A model generated the notes under the pieces. That model saw nothing but the letters and a program-made list of their open reading frames with translations, ran no database searches and was not told the DNA's origin. Positions 17,626 to 26,627 of a stretch of DNA of 64,000 nt are shown in pieces. The stretch is from Cryobacterium sp. PH31-O1 (lineage in GTDB: Bacteria > Actinomycetota > Actinomycetes > Actinomycetales > Microbacteriaceae). The stretch's first letter is position 1. Each line of letters starts with the position of its first letter. A program made the translations under genes and the position numbers. The DNA lies in assembly GCF_030063455.1 (NCBI RefSeq), contig NZ_JASITB010000003.1:327726-391725 (forward strand). Direction: 5' to 3'.

Positions 17626-18609
17626 CTACTCGACCCGGGCTAGGCGGCCGGAGGCGTGCGTGCGCAGGTCCTGGCCGAGGGCGGCGATGTCCCAGGCCCA
17701 GAGCAGATGGTTGTCGACGAGGCCGTACAGGCGAGTAGCGGCCGCGTACGGCTTCGCACCCGCGGTGCGGAGTACGGCGTCGGTGGCGAGGTCGATACGT
17801 GGCCCCTTCACCTGACCCAGATAGAGCTCAGCGACACCGCCGGGGTGCACGAGGGTCACCTCGATATCGAAGCCGCCATCACGGTTGCGCAGCGTTTCCA
17901 CGGCCGCGGCCGAGGTGAACGGGCGCTCGCCGGTGCCGGGCAGCATGCCGGGGCCAGGGTCGCCGTCCCCCTGGTGCCGGCTCAGGCGCCAATAGCCGGT
18001 TTCGGTGACCAGCGGAATTCTCTCGTCCGACAACATCTCGGGCGGCAGGATCGACGCGCGTGCTTCAGCGGATGCCGCGGCATGCGTTCCGGACGCGGCA
18101 TGCGTCCCGGCGGAAGCGTCAGTCCCGGCGGTGCCATCCGTCCCGGAGGCGTCAGTCCCGGAGGCGTCAGTCCCGGAGGCGGCAGTCCCGGCGGCGGCCG
18201 TCCCGGAGGCATCAGTCCCGGAGGCATCAGTCCCGGAGGCATCAGTCCCGGAGGCGGCAGTCCCGGACGCGGCATGCGTCCCGGCAGAAGCGTCCGTCCT
18301 GGCGGAAGGGGGTGTCGGCAGGGAAGCATCCGCTTCGGACGCGGCATCCATCCCGGCGGCGGCATCCGTCCCGGCGGCATCCGTTTCTGGGGCGGCGGTA
18401 TCAGACGGGCCGGCGGGCTCAAGCCAGGTGTAGGAGCTGTAATTCAGGTGCGGCAGGCCGTCATGGCTGAAGCTGATGCGGTGGCCGAAGGTGCGGCTGA
18501 CCGATTCGTCGCCGATCTTGTACTCAAGCACGCCCGAGCCTTCCCAGACTCCGATCAGCCAAGAGAGTGGAACAAGTTCGGACGGCAAACCGACCGGGAG
18601 GTCAAACAT
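17626..18609 (-). CDS. Nitrobindin/FABP-like protein with large repeat insertion
   Basis: A 327-residue member of the heme-binding nitrobindin-like (DUF1794, FABP-like) beta-barrel family, which is normally about 200 residues long. The N-terminal part is typical: PLSWLIGVWEGSGVLEY (the GxWxGxG motif) and SFSHDGLPHLNYSSYTWLEP; the C-terminal part resumes with VTETGYWRLS and ends ALGQDLRTHASGRLARVE. Between residues about 66 and 188 lies a low-complexity insertion rich in A, S, T, D and G with tandem GTDAS pentapeptides. The insertion replaces the loop between two barrel strands without breaking the frame. The protein may still fold; its ligand is unknown. Confidence 0.82.
   Translation of the reverse strand: MFDLPVGLPSELVPLSWLIGVWEGSGVLEYKIGDESVSRTFGHRISFSHDGLPHLNYSSYTWLEPAGPSDTAAPETDAAGTDAAAGMDAASEADASLPTPPSARTDASAGTHAASGTAASGTDASGTDASGTDASGTAAAGTAASGTDASGTDASGTDGTAGTDASAGTHAASGTHAAASAEARASILPPEMLSDERIPLVTETGYWRLSRHQGDGDPGPGMLPGTGERPFTSAAAVETLRNRDGGFDIEVTLVHPGGVAELYLGQVKGPRIDLATDAVLRTAGAKPYAAATRLYGLVDNHLLWAWDIAALGQDLRTHASGRLARVE
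18130..18264 (-). repeat. 15-bp tandem repeat inside the nitrobindin-like gene
   Basis: About nine units of a 15-bp repeat (plus-strand form GGAGGCATCAGTCCC with variants) encode (GTDAS)n and GTAAS. The unit length is a multiple of three, so gain or loss of units keeps the frame. The wider low-complexity insertion spans about 18046-18414. Confidence 0.85.
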
Positions 18610-18615
18610 GCGGAC

Positions 18616-18729
18616 TTACCGCTGCCCCCGGAATAGCTTGAACACAACGATGCCGGAAACCCAGGCGATCGACAGGCTGGCCAGTCCGAGCAGGCCGAGG
18701 AAGAAAAGTTCTAGCGCTAACAGATCCAT
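18616..18729 (-). CDS. Small single-pass membrane protein (37 aa)
   Basis: A 37-residue open frame, MDLLALELFF followed by a hydrophobic core (LGLLGLASLSIAWVSGIVVF) and a basic end KLFRGQR. This is a convincing single-span membrane protein with a positive cytoplasmic C-terminus. It stops 7 bases before the nitrobindin-like start and so probably forms an operon with it. No function recognised. Confidence 0.65.
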   Translation of the reverse strand: MDLLALELFFLGLLGLASLSIAWVSGIVVFKLFRGQR

Positions 18730-18751
18730 GCTGCGAGTCTAGCGGGAGCGG

Positions 18752-19006
18752 TCAGACCAGGGCGACGATGACGGTTGCGACCACGAGAATGACCAGTGCC
18801 CCGGTGACACTCATCGTGACCCGCTTCACGTAGCCCTCTTTACTACCGGTAGCAATCTGCAGGCCGAGCGTGACGAGAGTGCAGACGGCGAGGGTGAGGC
18901 CGATCCAGCCGATCGCGGAGGCAGCAGTGGCCAGAATCGCGGTGAGAACGGCGCCCACAATCGCGAGTATCCACACGGTTGCAATCGTTTTCCAGTGCCA
19001 GTTCAC
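18752..19006 (-). CDS. Small two- or three-pass membrane protein (84 aa)
   Basis: An 84-residue, strongly hydrophobic protein starting at a GTG (VNWHWKTIATVWIL). Membrane segments lie at about 8-28, 30-52 and 66-84, separated by one polar turn (ATGSKEGYVKR). The frame is open much further upstream, but that part runs antisense through the glnR-like gene and is not credible. It resembles small uncharacterised actinobacterial membrane proteins; I do not recognise a function. It is divergent from the GlnR-like gene, with 72 bases between. Confidence 0.6.
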   Translation of the reverse strand: MNWHWKTIATVWILAIVGAVLTAILATAASAIGWIGLTLAVCTLVTLGLQIATGSKEGYVKRVTMSVTGALVILVVATVIVALV

Positions 19007-19078
19007 GTCTCTATTGTGCCTGACCGGGCGCATTCCATGGCACGCTAGTATGAAATTCGAGATACTTGGAGGGCGCCC

Positions 19079-19771
19079 GTGGCGCAGTTGTTGATCCTGA
19101 CCTCGGCGGCCAACAATGACGTGCTCCCCGCCCTGGCATTGCTTTCGCACAGCGCACGGCTCATTCCGGCCCAGGCAGACCAGCTCATTAAAGCCCCCGA
19201 TTCGGACCTCATTCTCGTCGATGCGCGCAGCAATCTCGCCGCGGCCAAGTCGCTCTGCCAGATTTTGCGCACCATGGGCAGCTCCACTCCCCTGCTGCTC
19301 GTGATCACCGAAGGCGGCCTCGCCGCGGTCAGCCCCGACTGGGGCGTCGACGATGTCATCCTCGACACGGCCGGGCCCGCCGAAGTGGATGCACGCATCC
19401 GCTTGAACGCTGGCCGCCTCGCCCGCACCGAGCCGTCGAACACGATTCGCGCGGCCGGAGTCGTCATCGACGAGGCGAGCTACTCGGCGAAGGTGCACGG
19501 CAAACCGCTCGACCTCACCTATAAGGAATTCGAGCTGCTGCGCTTTCTGGCGGCGCACCCGTCCCGCGTTTTCACCCGCGAACAGCTGCTAAGTGAGGTT
19601 TGGGGCTACGACTACTTCGGCGGCACCCGCACGGTCGACGTGCACGTGCGGCGCCTGCGGGCCAAGCTCGGCGACCAGGAGTCACTCATCGGCACCGTAC
19701 GTAACGTGGGGTACCGGTTTAATGTGCATGAGGAGAACGATGAGCGGGTTCCTAATTCTTTCCGCGCTTGA
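19079..19771 (+). CDS. glnR: GlnR-like winged-helix response regulator
   Basis: A 230-residue OmpR-type regulator with an atypical receiver. The first 110 residues keep the fold and an Asp at about 48 (LILVDARS) but lack the usual acidic pair ([11 protein letters not shown]), the pattern of orphan regulators such as GlnR that work without phosphorylation. The DNA-binding domain is canonical: [55 protein letters not shown] (given here by its start and end: residues about 143-198). Position directly before mshD matches mycobacterial glnR-mshD. GlnR controls nitrogen genes there; nitrogen control here is inference from synteny. GTG start. Confidence 0.75.
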   Translation: MAQLLILTSAANNDVLPALALLSHSARLIPAQADQLIKAPDSDLILVDARSNLAAAKSLCQILRTMGSSTPLLLVITEGGLAAVSPDWGVDDVILDTAGPAEVDARIRLNAGRLARTEPSNTIRAAGVVIDEASYSAKVHGKPLDLTYKEFELLRFLAAHPSRVFTREQLLSEVWGYDYFGGTRTVDVHVRRLRAKLGDQESLIGTVRNVGYRFNVHEENDERVPNSFRA

Positions 19772-20696
19772 GTCAGCGGATGCCGCGGCGCTGGCCGACT
19801 TTCACCGCGTCGCCGCCGCGGCGCTCGCGTTCGACGGGTACGCGCCGTTCAATGAGCAGGCGCTGTACGACCTGCAGAGCGGCTTGCGCACCGCCTATTT
19901 GGTTCTGACGGAGGAGATCGTCGTTGGGGCTGCGCTCGGTGGGCGCGGAGAGATCGACCTTGTGATCAGCCCGGAATTTCGGCGCCGCGGGTATGGCCGT
20001 GAGGCTTTTCGCGAACTGGCCGCGACCGAACCGAACGGCCTGACCGCCTGGTCGCACGGCGATCACCCGGCAGCCCGGGCGCTCGCGACCGAACTGCGGT
20101 TCGTCGCCGCCCGCACATTGTTGGAGCTGCGCAAGCCGTTGGTTGCGGCGGGCGAAGCAATGATCGGGGCCGGGGACGGCATCGAAACGGCGGCGGGAAC
20201 TGCCCAAACCACGACCGGAACGACCCCGACAGGAACCGCGGCGGGGGCATCCGCTTTGGCGGGGGGCGAGACGATTTCGGCGTTTCGAGTTGGGATCGAC
20301 GACGCCGAATGGGTGGCGCTCAACGCGCTCGTGTTTGCGACACACCCGGAGCAGGGCGCGATCACCGCGGCCGACCTCACGGCGCGGCAGGCCGAATCGT
20401 GGTTCAACGCCGACGATTTTCTGCTGCTGCGCGATGCTGCCGGCCGCCTGATCGGCTACAACTGGCTCAAGGTCGAGGGAACGATTGGCGAGATCTACGT
20501 GGTCGGGGTGCATGCGGATGCCGCCGGCCGCGGACTCGGGCGCGCGCTCATGCAGGCCGGACTGCAGCGTCTGGTCGCCGCCGGCTGCACCGGGGCCGCG
20601 CTCTACGTGGAGGCCGACAGCCTCGGCCCGGTGCACCTGTATCGAAACCTCGGTTTCGCCGATCACACCGTGGATGTGCAGTACCGGCGCCTCTGA
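19740..20696 (+). CDS. mshD: Mycothiol synthase MshD
   Basis: A tandem GNAT acetyltransferase of 318 residues that acetylates Cys-GlcN-Ins with acetyl-CoA in the last step of mycothiol synthesis. The first GNAT copy has [16 protein letters not shown]; the second, catalytic one has [25 protein letters not shown] and ends [20 protein letters not shown], with a low-complexity linker at about 150-180. The start ATG at 19740 has AGGAGA just upstream and lies inside the end of the glnR-like gene (32-base overlap), so translation is probably coupled. Mycothiol is restricted to Actinobacteria. Confidence 0.9.
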   Translation: MSGFLILSALESADAAALADFHRVAAAALAFDGYAPFNEQALYDLQSGLRTAYLVLTEEIVVGAALGGRGEIDLVISPEFRRRGYGREAFRELAATEPNGLTAWSHGDHPAARALATELRFVAARTLLELRKPLVAAGEAMIGAGDGIETAAGTAQTTTGTTPTGTAAGASALAGGETISAFRVGIDDAEWVALNALVFATHPEQGAITAADLTARQAESWFNADDFLLLRDAAGRLIGYNWLKVEGTIGEIYVVGVHADAAGRGLGRALMQAGLQRLVAAGCTGAALYVEADSLGPVHLYRNLGFADHTVDVQYRRL

Positions 20697-20743
20697 AATT
20701 CGAGGCTGACGCGCTATCCAGCTGCCAGCACACAGGGCACGGG

Positions 20744-20837
20744 CGCATAACTCCTGCAAATTCTCTAACGCCGCAGCAAGTTTCGCGTGATTGCGCGGGT
20801 GAAAAACTTTACGGCCGCAAATTGCAGGAGTTATGCG
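20744..20837. repeat. 94-bp inverted-repeat-bounded intergenic element, copy 2
   Basis: Same length and ends as the element at 14882-14975 and aligned to it over its whole length when that copy is read on the minus strand. It sits 47 bases after mshD in a 395-base gap before ppk. Confidence 0.85.
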
Positions 20838-20852
20838 CCACAAAGGGGGGGG

Positions 20853-20937
20853 AATTCAGAGAATCGGCCGGCTGCCTCGCCCCTGGGGCCCGAAAACTGT
20901 GGCATCCCGACTGTCGACGCCCGAATTTTTCTGAATT
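20853..20937. repeat. Inverted-repeat-bounded intergenic element next to copy 2
   Basis: Arms AATTCAGAGAATCGG and a complement-like CCGAATTTTTCTGAATT (imperfect) enclose about 55 bp. It begins 15 bases after the 94-bp element. The remainder of the gap before ppk holds only a single GTTCACC word at 21042, a possible half PHO box. Confidence 0.5.
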
Positions 20938-21091
20938 AGCCAGCAGCGCGCCCGCACCGACGACTCCGGAGGCGTAACACGGGGCAAATTTCCGGGCCGC
21001 CACGCCGAAAAAGCAAGGACACTGAGAATATTTCGTGTGACGTTCACCCGGTTCGTCGCGGTGGCATGACCAAGGATGTCAGGATGGACAG

Positions 21092-23263
21092 ATGGACGGC
21101 GAAACTACCCAAGCAGACTCGGGTCTCACAGACTTCGACGACGATTTTGAACCCCTGATCGAGAAACTCGACCCGGCCCTGCCAGACGACCGCTACCTCG
21201 ACCGCGAGCTGAGCTGGCTCGCCTTCAACCAGCGGGTTTTGGAACTAGCCGAGGACGAGTCGCTGCCGGTGCTCGAACGCACCAACTTTCTCGCCATCTT
21301 CGCCAGCAACCTCGACGAATTTTTCATGGTGCGAGTCGCTGGCTTGAAGCGTCGTATTCTCACCGGCCTGGCCGTACCGACCAACGTGGGCCGGGCCCCG
21401 CAAGACGTGTTGAGCGACATCTCGGCGGCCGCCCACGCCCTGCAGGACCGTCACGCGCTCGCCTTCCAGAACCTGGTGCGCCCCGCACTCGCCGCGGCCG
21501 GCGTTGACGTCGTCGACTGGCAGAGCCTCGGTGACGCCGACCGCCGCTCGCTGCGCACGTACTTCTCCAACCAGATCTTTCCGGTGCTGATGCCTCTCGC
21601 TGTCGACCCGGCGCATCCGTTCCCCTACATCTCTGGCCTGTCGCTCAACCTGGCCGTGCGTGTGCGCAACACCAAGACCGGCAAGCAGGAGTTCGCCCGA
21701 CTCAAGGTGCCGCCGATGCTGCCGCGTTTTGTGCGGGTGGATCGCAGCGAGTCCGTCGAGCGCATCCGCTATATCGCGCTCGAAGATCTCATCGCAAACC
21801 AGCTCGGCGACCTGTTTCCGGGCATGGAGATTCTGGAACACCACGTGTTTCGGGTCACCCGCAACGAAGACGTCGAGATCGACGAAGACGAGACCGAGAA
21901 CCTGATTAAAGCGCTCGAGAAGGAGCTGCTGCGCCGCCGGTTCGGCCCGCCCATTCGCCTCGAAATTACCGAGGATATGGACGAAGTCACCCTCGGCTTG
22001 CTGGTGCGCGAACTCGACGTGACCGAGCAGGAGGTCTACCACCTGCCGGCGCCGCTCGACCTCGGCGGGCTGTTCGACCTGCGCATCGACCGGCCCGACC
22101 TGCACTTCGTCAAGCACGTACCGACGACGGCCGCCCAGCTGCTGCCAAGCGAGCCAAACGCCGAACAAGACATCTTTGCCGCCGTCGCTCGCGGTGATGT
22201 GCTGCTGCACCACCCCTACGAGTCGTTTGCGACGAGCGTGCAGGCGTTTCTGGAGCAGGCCGCGGCCGACCCGAACGTGCTCGCCATCAAGCAGACGTTG
22301 TACCGCACGAGTGGCGACAGCCCCATCGTCGAGGCGCTCATCGCCGCCGCCGACAGCGGCAAGCAGGTGCTCGCACTGGTCGAGATTAAGGCCCGCTTCG
22401 ACGAGCAGGCCAATATCACCTGGGCGCGCAAGCTCGAAAAGGCCGGTGTGCACGTGGTCTACGGGCTGGTCGGTCTGAAAACACACTGCAAGCTCGCTCT
22501 CGTGGTGCGCTACGAGAAGGGTGTGCTGCGCCACTACAGCCACATCGGCACCGGAAACTACAACCCGAAAACCAGCCGCATCTACGAAGACCTCGGCCTT
22601 CTTACAGCGGATGCCCAGGTTGGCAAGGACCTCACCCGCCTGTTCAACGAGTTGTCGGGTTACGCGATTGAGAAGAAGTTCAAGCGTCTGCTGGTGGCTC
22701 CGCTGCACCTGCGAAAGGCCCTGCTCAAGCAGATCGCCATGGAGACCGCCAACGCGCTGGAGGGCAAGACCAGCGGAATCCGCATCAAGGTCAACTCCAT
22801 GGTCGACGAGGACATCATCGACGCGCTGTACCGCGCCAGCCAGGCCGGCGTGCACGTCGACGTCTGGGTGCGCGGCATCTGCAGCCTCAAGCCGGGCGTC
22901 GCGGGCATGAGTGAAAACATCAGGGTGCGATCGATTCTCGGCCGCTACCTGGAACACTCCCGCATCTTCTCCTTTCACAACCTTGGCGAAACGCAGGTGT
23001 ATATCGGCAGCGCCGACATGATGCACCGCAACCTCGACCGCCGGGTCGAGGCGCTCGTGCGACTGGTCGATCCGGAACATCTGGTCGAGATTGAGGCGCT
23101 GTTCGAACGGGCCATGGACGATCGCACGTCGAGCTGGTGGCTCGACGAGACCGGCCACTGGACCCGGCATGACGTCGATGAGAACGGCGTGCACCTGAGC
23201 GACATGCAGAACAAGTTGATGCAGCAGATCAGTGCGCGCAAACGGTCCGCCGGGCGTCGCTGA
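21092..23263 (+). CDS. ppk: Polyphosphate kinase 1
   Basis: A 723-residue PPK1 that reversibly polymerises the gamma-phosphate of ATP into polyphosphate. The N-terminal domain starts with [21 protein letters not shown]; the head domain follows, and the catalytic phospholipase-D-like domains contain the autophosphorylated His in [22 protein letters not shown] (about residue 479) and the second His in [28 protein letters not shown] regions. Length is normal. Its stop overlaps the following Nudix gene start by one base. Position between mshD and pstSCAB, near phoU, ties polyphosphate storage to phosphate control. Confidence 0.95.
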   Translation: MDGETTQADSGLTDFDDDFEPLIEKLDPALPDDRYLDRELSWLAFNQRVLELAEDESLPVLERTNFLAIFASNLDEFFMVRVAGLKRRILTGLAVPTNVGRAPQDVLSDISAAAHALQDRHALAFQNLVRPALAAAGVDVVDWQSLGDADRRSLRTYFSNQIFPVLMPLAVDPAHPFPYISGLSLNLAVRVRNTKTGKQEFARLKVPPMLPRFVRVDRSESVERIRYIALEDLIANQLGDLFPGMEILEHHVFRVTRNEDVEIDEDETENLIKALEKELLRRRFGPPIRLEITEDMDEVTLGLLVRELDVTEQEVYHLPAPLDLGGLFDLRIDRPDLHFVKHVPTTAAQLLPSEPNAEQDIFAAVARGDVLLHHPYESFATSVQAFLEQAAADPNVLAIKQTLYRTSGDSPIVEALIAAADSGKQVLALVEIKARFDEQANITWARKLEKAGVHVVYGLVGLKTHCKLALVVRYEKGVLRHYSHIGTGNYNPKTSRIYEDLGLLTADAQVGKDLTRLFNELSGYAIEKKFKRLLVAPLHLRKALLKQIAMETANALEGKTSGIRIKVNSMVDEDIIDALYRASQAGVHVDVWVRGICSLKPGVAGMSENIRVRSILGRYLEHSRIFSFHNLGETQVYIGSADMMHRNLDRRVEALVRLVDPEHLVEIEALFERAMDDRTSSWWLDETGHWTRHDVDENGVHLSDMQNKLMQQISARKRSAGRR

Positions 23264-24204
23264 TGCCTGTGAAGTCGACCGACGTGTACGCCGCCGGAGC
23301 CGTCTGCTGGCGCCTGATCGACGGCCGCATGCACGTGCTGCTGATTCACCGCACCGTGCACGGCGACGTCACCATTCCCAAGGGCAAGGTGGATCCGGGC
23401 GAGTCGCTGCCCCGCACAGCAGTGCGCGAGGTCGAGGAAGAGACCGGGCTGGCCGTGGCGCTCGGGGTTCCGCTGGGGGTGTCGCACTATGCCATGCCCG
23501 ACGGTCGCACCAAGATCGTGCACTACTGGGCCGCCGAGATCACCCCGGAGGCGATCGCAAAGTCGACCTTCGTGCCCAACGGCGAGGTCGCCGCGATCGA
23601 ATGGGTCACCATCAAGAAGGCCCGCACCTATCTGAGCTACCCAGCGGATGTCGGGATTCTCGAGACGTTCTCGTCGTTGGTCGATGCCGGGGTGACCCGC
23701 ACGTTCGCGGTCATCGCACTGCGGCACGGCAAGGCTGCGCCGCGCACCGGCGCCGGGCCCGACGCGCGTCGTCCGCTGACCGCCCGCGGGGTGTCGCAGG
23801 CAGCGAGCCTGGTTGACACGGTCACCGCGTGGCGCCCGCTGCGCATTATTTCCAGCACGGCAACCCGGTGCGTCACGACGGTAGCTCCGCTGGCTGCCGC
23901 CACGGGCATCCCGATTAAGCAGACCGAACTCATCAGCCAGGACGCCCTTGAAAGCGGCGAAGCGGATGTTCGCACCGTCGTCGGCAAGCGCGTGCGGGCC
24001 CGCAAGACGGCCGTGCTGTGCAGCCACGGACCGGTGCTGCCGGAGATCATGCGCGAGATCGCGCTGGCCACCGGGAGTCAGACGTCGACGGCGCTGTTCG
24101 ACGCCGCGGATCTGGACACCGGCGGGTTCTCGATCGTGCACCTGTCGTCGGAGAACCCGGCCGCAGGCATCCTGGCCATAGAGACGTACCCCGCGACGGC
24201 CTAA
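23263..24204 (+). CDS. MutT1-like Nudix hydrolase fused to histidine phosphatase
   Basis: A 313-residue two-domain enzyme of the mycobacterial MutT1 type. Residues 1 to about 140 are a Nudix domain with the box GKVDPGESLPRTAVREVEEETGL written here by its ends (residues about 44-66). Residues from about 147 form a histidine-phosphatase domain with the active RHG in FAVIALRHGKAAP and a second His in LCSHGPVLPEI. MutT1 removes oxidised guanine nucleotides and can act on dinucleoside polyphosphates; the coupling to ppk (1-base overlap) is a conserved actinobacterial arrangement. Exact substrate here is not proven. Confidence 0.88.
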   Translation: MPVKSTDVYAAGAVCWRLIDGRMHVLLIHRTVHGDVTIPKGKVDPGESLPRTAVREVEEETGLAVALGVPLGVSHYAMPDGRTKIVHYWAAEITPEAIAKSTFVPNGEVAAIEWVTIKKARTYLSYPADVGILETFSSLVDAGVTRTFAVIALRHGKAAPRTGAGPDARRPLTARGVSQAASLVDTVTAWRPLRIISSTATRCVTTVAPLAAATGIPIKQTELISQDALESGEADVRTVVGKRVRARKTAVLCSHGPVLPEIMREIALATGSQTSTALFDAADLDTGGFSIVHLSSENPAAGILAIETYPATA

Positions 24205-24304
24205 TTTACGCAGACCGTTCGCGGGAGGGCGCTGGCGGTCTCGACGAACTCGACCAGCGGATGCTGCGCGGCTCTGCACGAGCGCGCCAGCGGAACGCGG
24301 GAAG

Positions 24305-24333
24305 CGTTATCTCGCGTTTACCTTCCGTTTACC
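24305..24333 (+). promoter_or_regulatory. PHO box upstream of pstS
   Basis: Three 7-mers exactly 11 bases apart: GTTATCT at 24305, GTTTACC at 24316 and GTTTACC at 24327. The last two are identical and fit the actinobacterial PHO-box direct repeat. It is 107 bases before the pstS start. RegX3 would be the expected binder. Confidence 0.75.
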
Positions 24334-24439
24334 AGCAGGACGGAGGCGCGTTACTTCGTGTGCCTAGCCTCTTTCATGGGCCAGCACCTGGCTTGCATCA
24401 GCAAACACAGTCTTGTCAAACCCTCGAAAGGGACTACAC

Positions 24440-25528
24440 GTGAACTTTAAGCGTTTCGGCCGCCCCGCGGTCATCGCCATTGCCGCAGGCCTCGCACTCT
24501 CGTCCTGTGCAGCAAACGAGGGCGCCACCCCCGCCGACGACGCATCGGCCTCAACGCTCACCGGCACGCTCAACGGCGCCGGCGCCTCCTCGATGGATGC
24601 CGCCCAGCAGGCTTGGATCGCCGGCTTCCAGACGGCCAACACCGGCGTCACGATCAACTACGAGCCCTCCGGCTCCGGCGGCGGCCGTGAAGCCTTCATC
24701 GCCGGCGGCACCGACTTCGCCGGCAGCGACTCCTACATGAGCGAAGAAGAACTCGCCGGCACCTTCGCGTCCTGCGCTCCCGACAGCAAGGCCGTCGACC
24801 TCCCGGTCTACATCTCTCCCATCGCCGTGATCTTCAACGTCGACGGCGTTGACGAACTCAACATGGATGCTGACACGCTCGCCAAGATCTTCTCCGGCGC
24901 GATCACCACCTGGGACGACGAGGCCATCGTGGCGCTGAACCCCGACGCAACGCTTCCCTCCGAAACGATCAACGCCGTGCACCGCTCGGACGACTCGGGA
25001 ACCACCAAGAACTTCACCGACTACCTCGGCCAGGCCGCGGCTGACGTGTGGACCGAAAAGGCCTCTGACACCTTCCCGTTCGGCGGCGAAGGCGCCAAGG
25101 GCACCTCCGGCGTTGTTGACGCTGTTACCAACGGCACGAACATGATCGGCTACGCCGACGCTTCGCAGGCCGGCTCACTCAGCACCGCCAAGCTCAAGGT
25201 CGGCGACGAGTTCGTTGCATACACCCCCGAGGCTGCCGCCGAGGTTGTCGCCGGATCGCCCCTCGTCGAAGGCCGCGCAGCGGATGACCTCGCGCTCGAC
25301 CTGAACCGCAAGACCACCAACCCGGCGGAATACCCGCTGGTTCTGGTGAGCTACGCGATCGTCTGCAACGAGTACGCCGATCCCGCCCAGGGCGAGCTCG
25401 TCAAGGCCTACATCGAGTACATCGCCAGCGCTGCCGGCCAGACCGTCGCTGAAGAAGCTGCCGGTGTTGCCCCGCTGACGGCCGAACTCGAAGCCAACGT
25501 CGCCGCGGTTCTCGCGACCGTCAAGTAG
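24440..25528 (+). CDS. pstS: Phosphate-binding lipoprotein PstS
   Basis: The extracytoplasmic phosphate receptor of the Pst importer, about 362 residues. The signal peptide ends in a lipobox LALSSC, so the protein is membrane-anchored by lipid. Phosphate ligands are in GAGASSM, the SGSGGGREAF loop, TDFAGSDSYM and RSDDSGTTKNFTDYL, the family's standard sites. I use the GTG at 24440 (VNFKRFGRP) with AAAGGG upstream; a TTG nine codons earlier is possible. It heads pstSCAB, follows a PHO box, and is separated from pstC by a hairpin that likely makes pstS the most abundant product. Confidence 0.94.
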   Translation: MNFKRFGRPAVIAIAAGLALSSCAANEGATPADDASASTLTGTLNGAGASSMDAAQQAWIAGFQTANTGVTINYEPSGSGGGREAFIAGGTDFAGSDSYMSEEELAGTFASCAPDSKAVDLPVYISPIAVIFNVDGVDELNMDADTLAKIFSGAITTWDDEAIVALNPDATLPSETINAVHRSDDSGTTKNFTDYLGQAAADVWTEKASDTFPFGGEGAKGTSGVVDAVTNGTNMIGYADASQAGSLSTAKLKVGDEFVAYTPEAAAEVVAGSPLVEGRAADDLALDLNRKTTNPAEYPLVLVSYAIVCNEYADPAQGELVKAYIEYIASAAGQTVAEEAAGVAPLTAELEANVAAVLATVK

Positions 25529-25542
25529 CACCCGAACACACC

Positions 25543-25584
25543 TGCCCGGTCCGTTCTCGCACAACTGCGGGGGCGGATCGGGCA
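25543..25584 (+). terminator. Hairpin between pstS and pstC (attenuator)
   Basis: TGCCCGGTCCG and CGGATCGGGCA pair with one G-T mismatch around a 20-base loop, 15 bases after the pstS stop, with no T-run. Hairpins at this place commonly give excess pstS mRNA over pstCAB. Confidence 0.6.
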
Positions 25585-25685
25585 GACTGGGGTGTACGGC
25601 CATTTGCGTCCAGCCGTCACACACCCCGTTTTCGCACAACTTCACGAAGACGACGCTACAGTCCGACCCTATTTAGGAGACCGGC

Positions 25686-26627
25686 ATGACCACAGCTGCC
25701 GCCACGACCATCAAGGCCAGGCAACGCCCGGGCGACCGCATCTTCTCCTCGGCCACCCTCATTGCCGGCGGCCTGATTCTGGCCGTGCTCGCCGCCGTCG
25801 CGATCTTTCTGCTGGTCGAGAGCCTGCCGGCTTTTATCGCCGACCCGGGCGAATTCAGCGGAGACACGACGAACTTCTGGTCCTACGTCGGTCCGCTCGT
25901 CTTCGGAACGATCTACTCGGCCATTCTGGCCCTGATCATGGCCGTTCCGGTCGCCATCGGCATCGCGCTGTTCATCTCGCACTTCGCTCCGCGCAAGCTG
26001 GCGCAGGGCCTCGGTTACCTGGTGGACCTGCTCGCCGCCGTACCGTCGGTCGTATTCGGCCTCTGGGGCATCGGCGTGCTGGCGCCGCTCGTGCAGCCCT
26101 TCTACTCCAACCTCGTGGACTGGTTCGGCTGGTTCCCCCCGTTCGCCGGCCCGGTGTCGGGCACCGGGCGCACCATCTTCACGGTGGCCATCGTGCTCGC
26201 CGTCATGATTTTGCCCATCATCACCGCCATCTGCCGCGAGATTTTTCTGCAGACCCCGCTGCTGCACGAGGAAGCTGCTCTGGCTCTCGGTGCCACCCGC
26301 TGGGAGATGATACGCATGGCCGTGCTGCCGTTCGGACTGCCCGGCATCATCTCGGCGTCGATGCTCGGCCTCGGCCGAGCCCTCGGCGAGACCATGGCCG
26401 TGGCCATGGTGCTCTCGCCCAGTCGCGAGGTCATCTTCCAACTGCTGACCTCACAGAATTCCAACACGATCGCCTCGAACATCGCCCTGAACTTTCCCGA
26501 GGCGCACGGCGTCGGCGTCAACATCTTGCTCGCGACCGGCCTGATGCTTTTCGTGGTCACCCTGCTCGTGAACATGCTGGCCCGCACCATCATCAACAGC
26601 CGTAAGGCATTTTCGGGAGCCAACTGA
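25686..26627 (+). CDS. pstC: Phosphate ABC transporter permease PstC
   Basis: A 313-residue membrane protein with six expected spans; the first is at about 27-48 (LIAGGLILAVLAAVAIFLLV). The permease coupling loop (EAA motif) is LLHEEAALALGATRWEMIRMAVLPFGLPGI. PstC pairs with PstA to form the phosphate channel. ATG with AGGAGA upstream. Its stop overlaps the pstA start by one base. Confidence 0.94.
   Translation: MTTAAATTIKARQRPGDRIFSSATLIAGGLILAVLAAVAIFLLVESLPAFIADPGEFSGDTTNFWSYVGPLVFGTIYSAILALIMAVPVAIGIALFISHFAPRKLAQGLGYLVDLLAAVPSVVFGLWGIGVLAPLVQPFYSNLVDWFGWFPPFAGPVSGTGRTIFTVAIVLAVMILPIITAICREIFLQTPLLHEEAALALGATRWEMIRMAVLPFGLPGIISASMLGLGRALGETMAVAMVLSPSREVIFQLLTSQNSNTIASNIALNFPEAHGVGVNILLATGLMLFVVTLLVNMLARTIINSRKAFSGAN

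Noticed and set aside
18130-18264. CRISPR-like array in the 15-bp repeat
   Set aside because: The repeats are contiguous without unique spacers and encode an in-frame pentapeptide, so this is a coding minisatellite.
17656-18636. 326-codon plus-strand frame rich in Gly-Gly-x (collagen-like) opposite the nitrobindin-like gene
   Set aside because: Its PGG repeats are the other-strand reading of the 15-bp tandem repeat; the minus-strand reading has a recognisable fold at both ends.
21245-23194. Long open frame (649 codons) on the minus strand opposite ppk
   Set aside because: It is a codon-phase shadow of a highly GC-rich gene; its translation is low in complexity, rich in H, D, V and R, and matches no family, whereas ppk on the plus strand is fully conserved.
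24413-24439. TTG start nine codons upstream for pstS
   Set aside because: The GTG at 24440 has AAAGGG at suitable spacing and gives a normal signal peptide start; the longer form adds only MSNPRKGLH.
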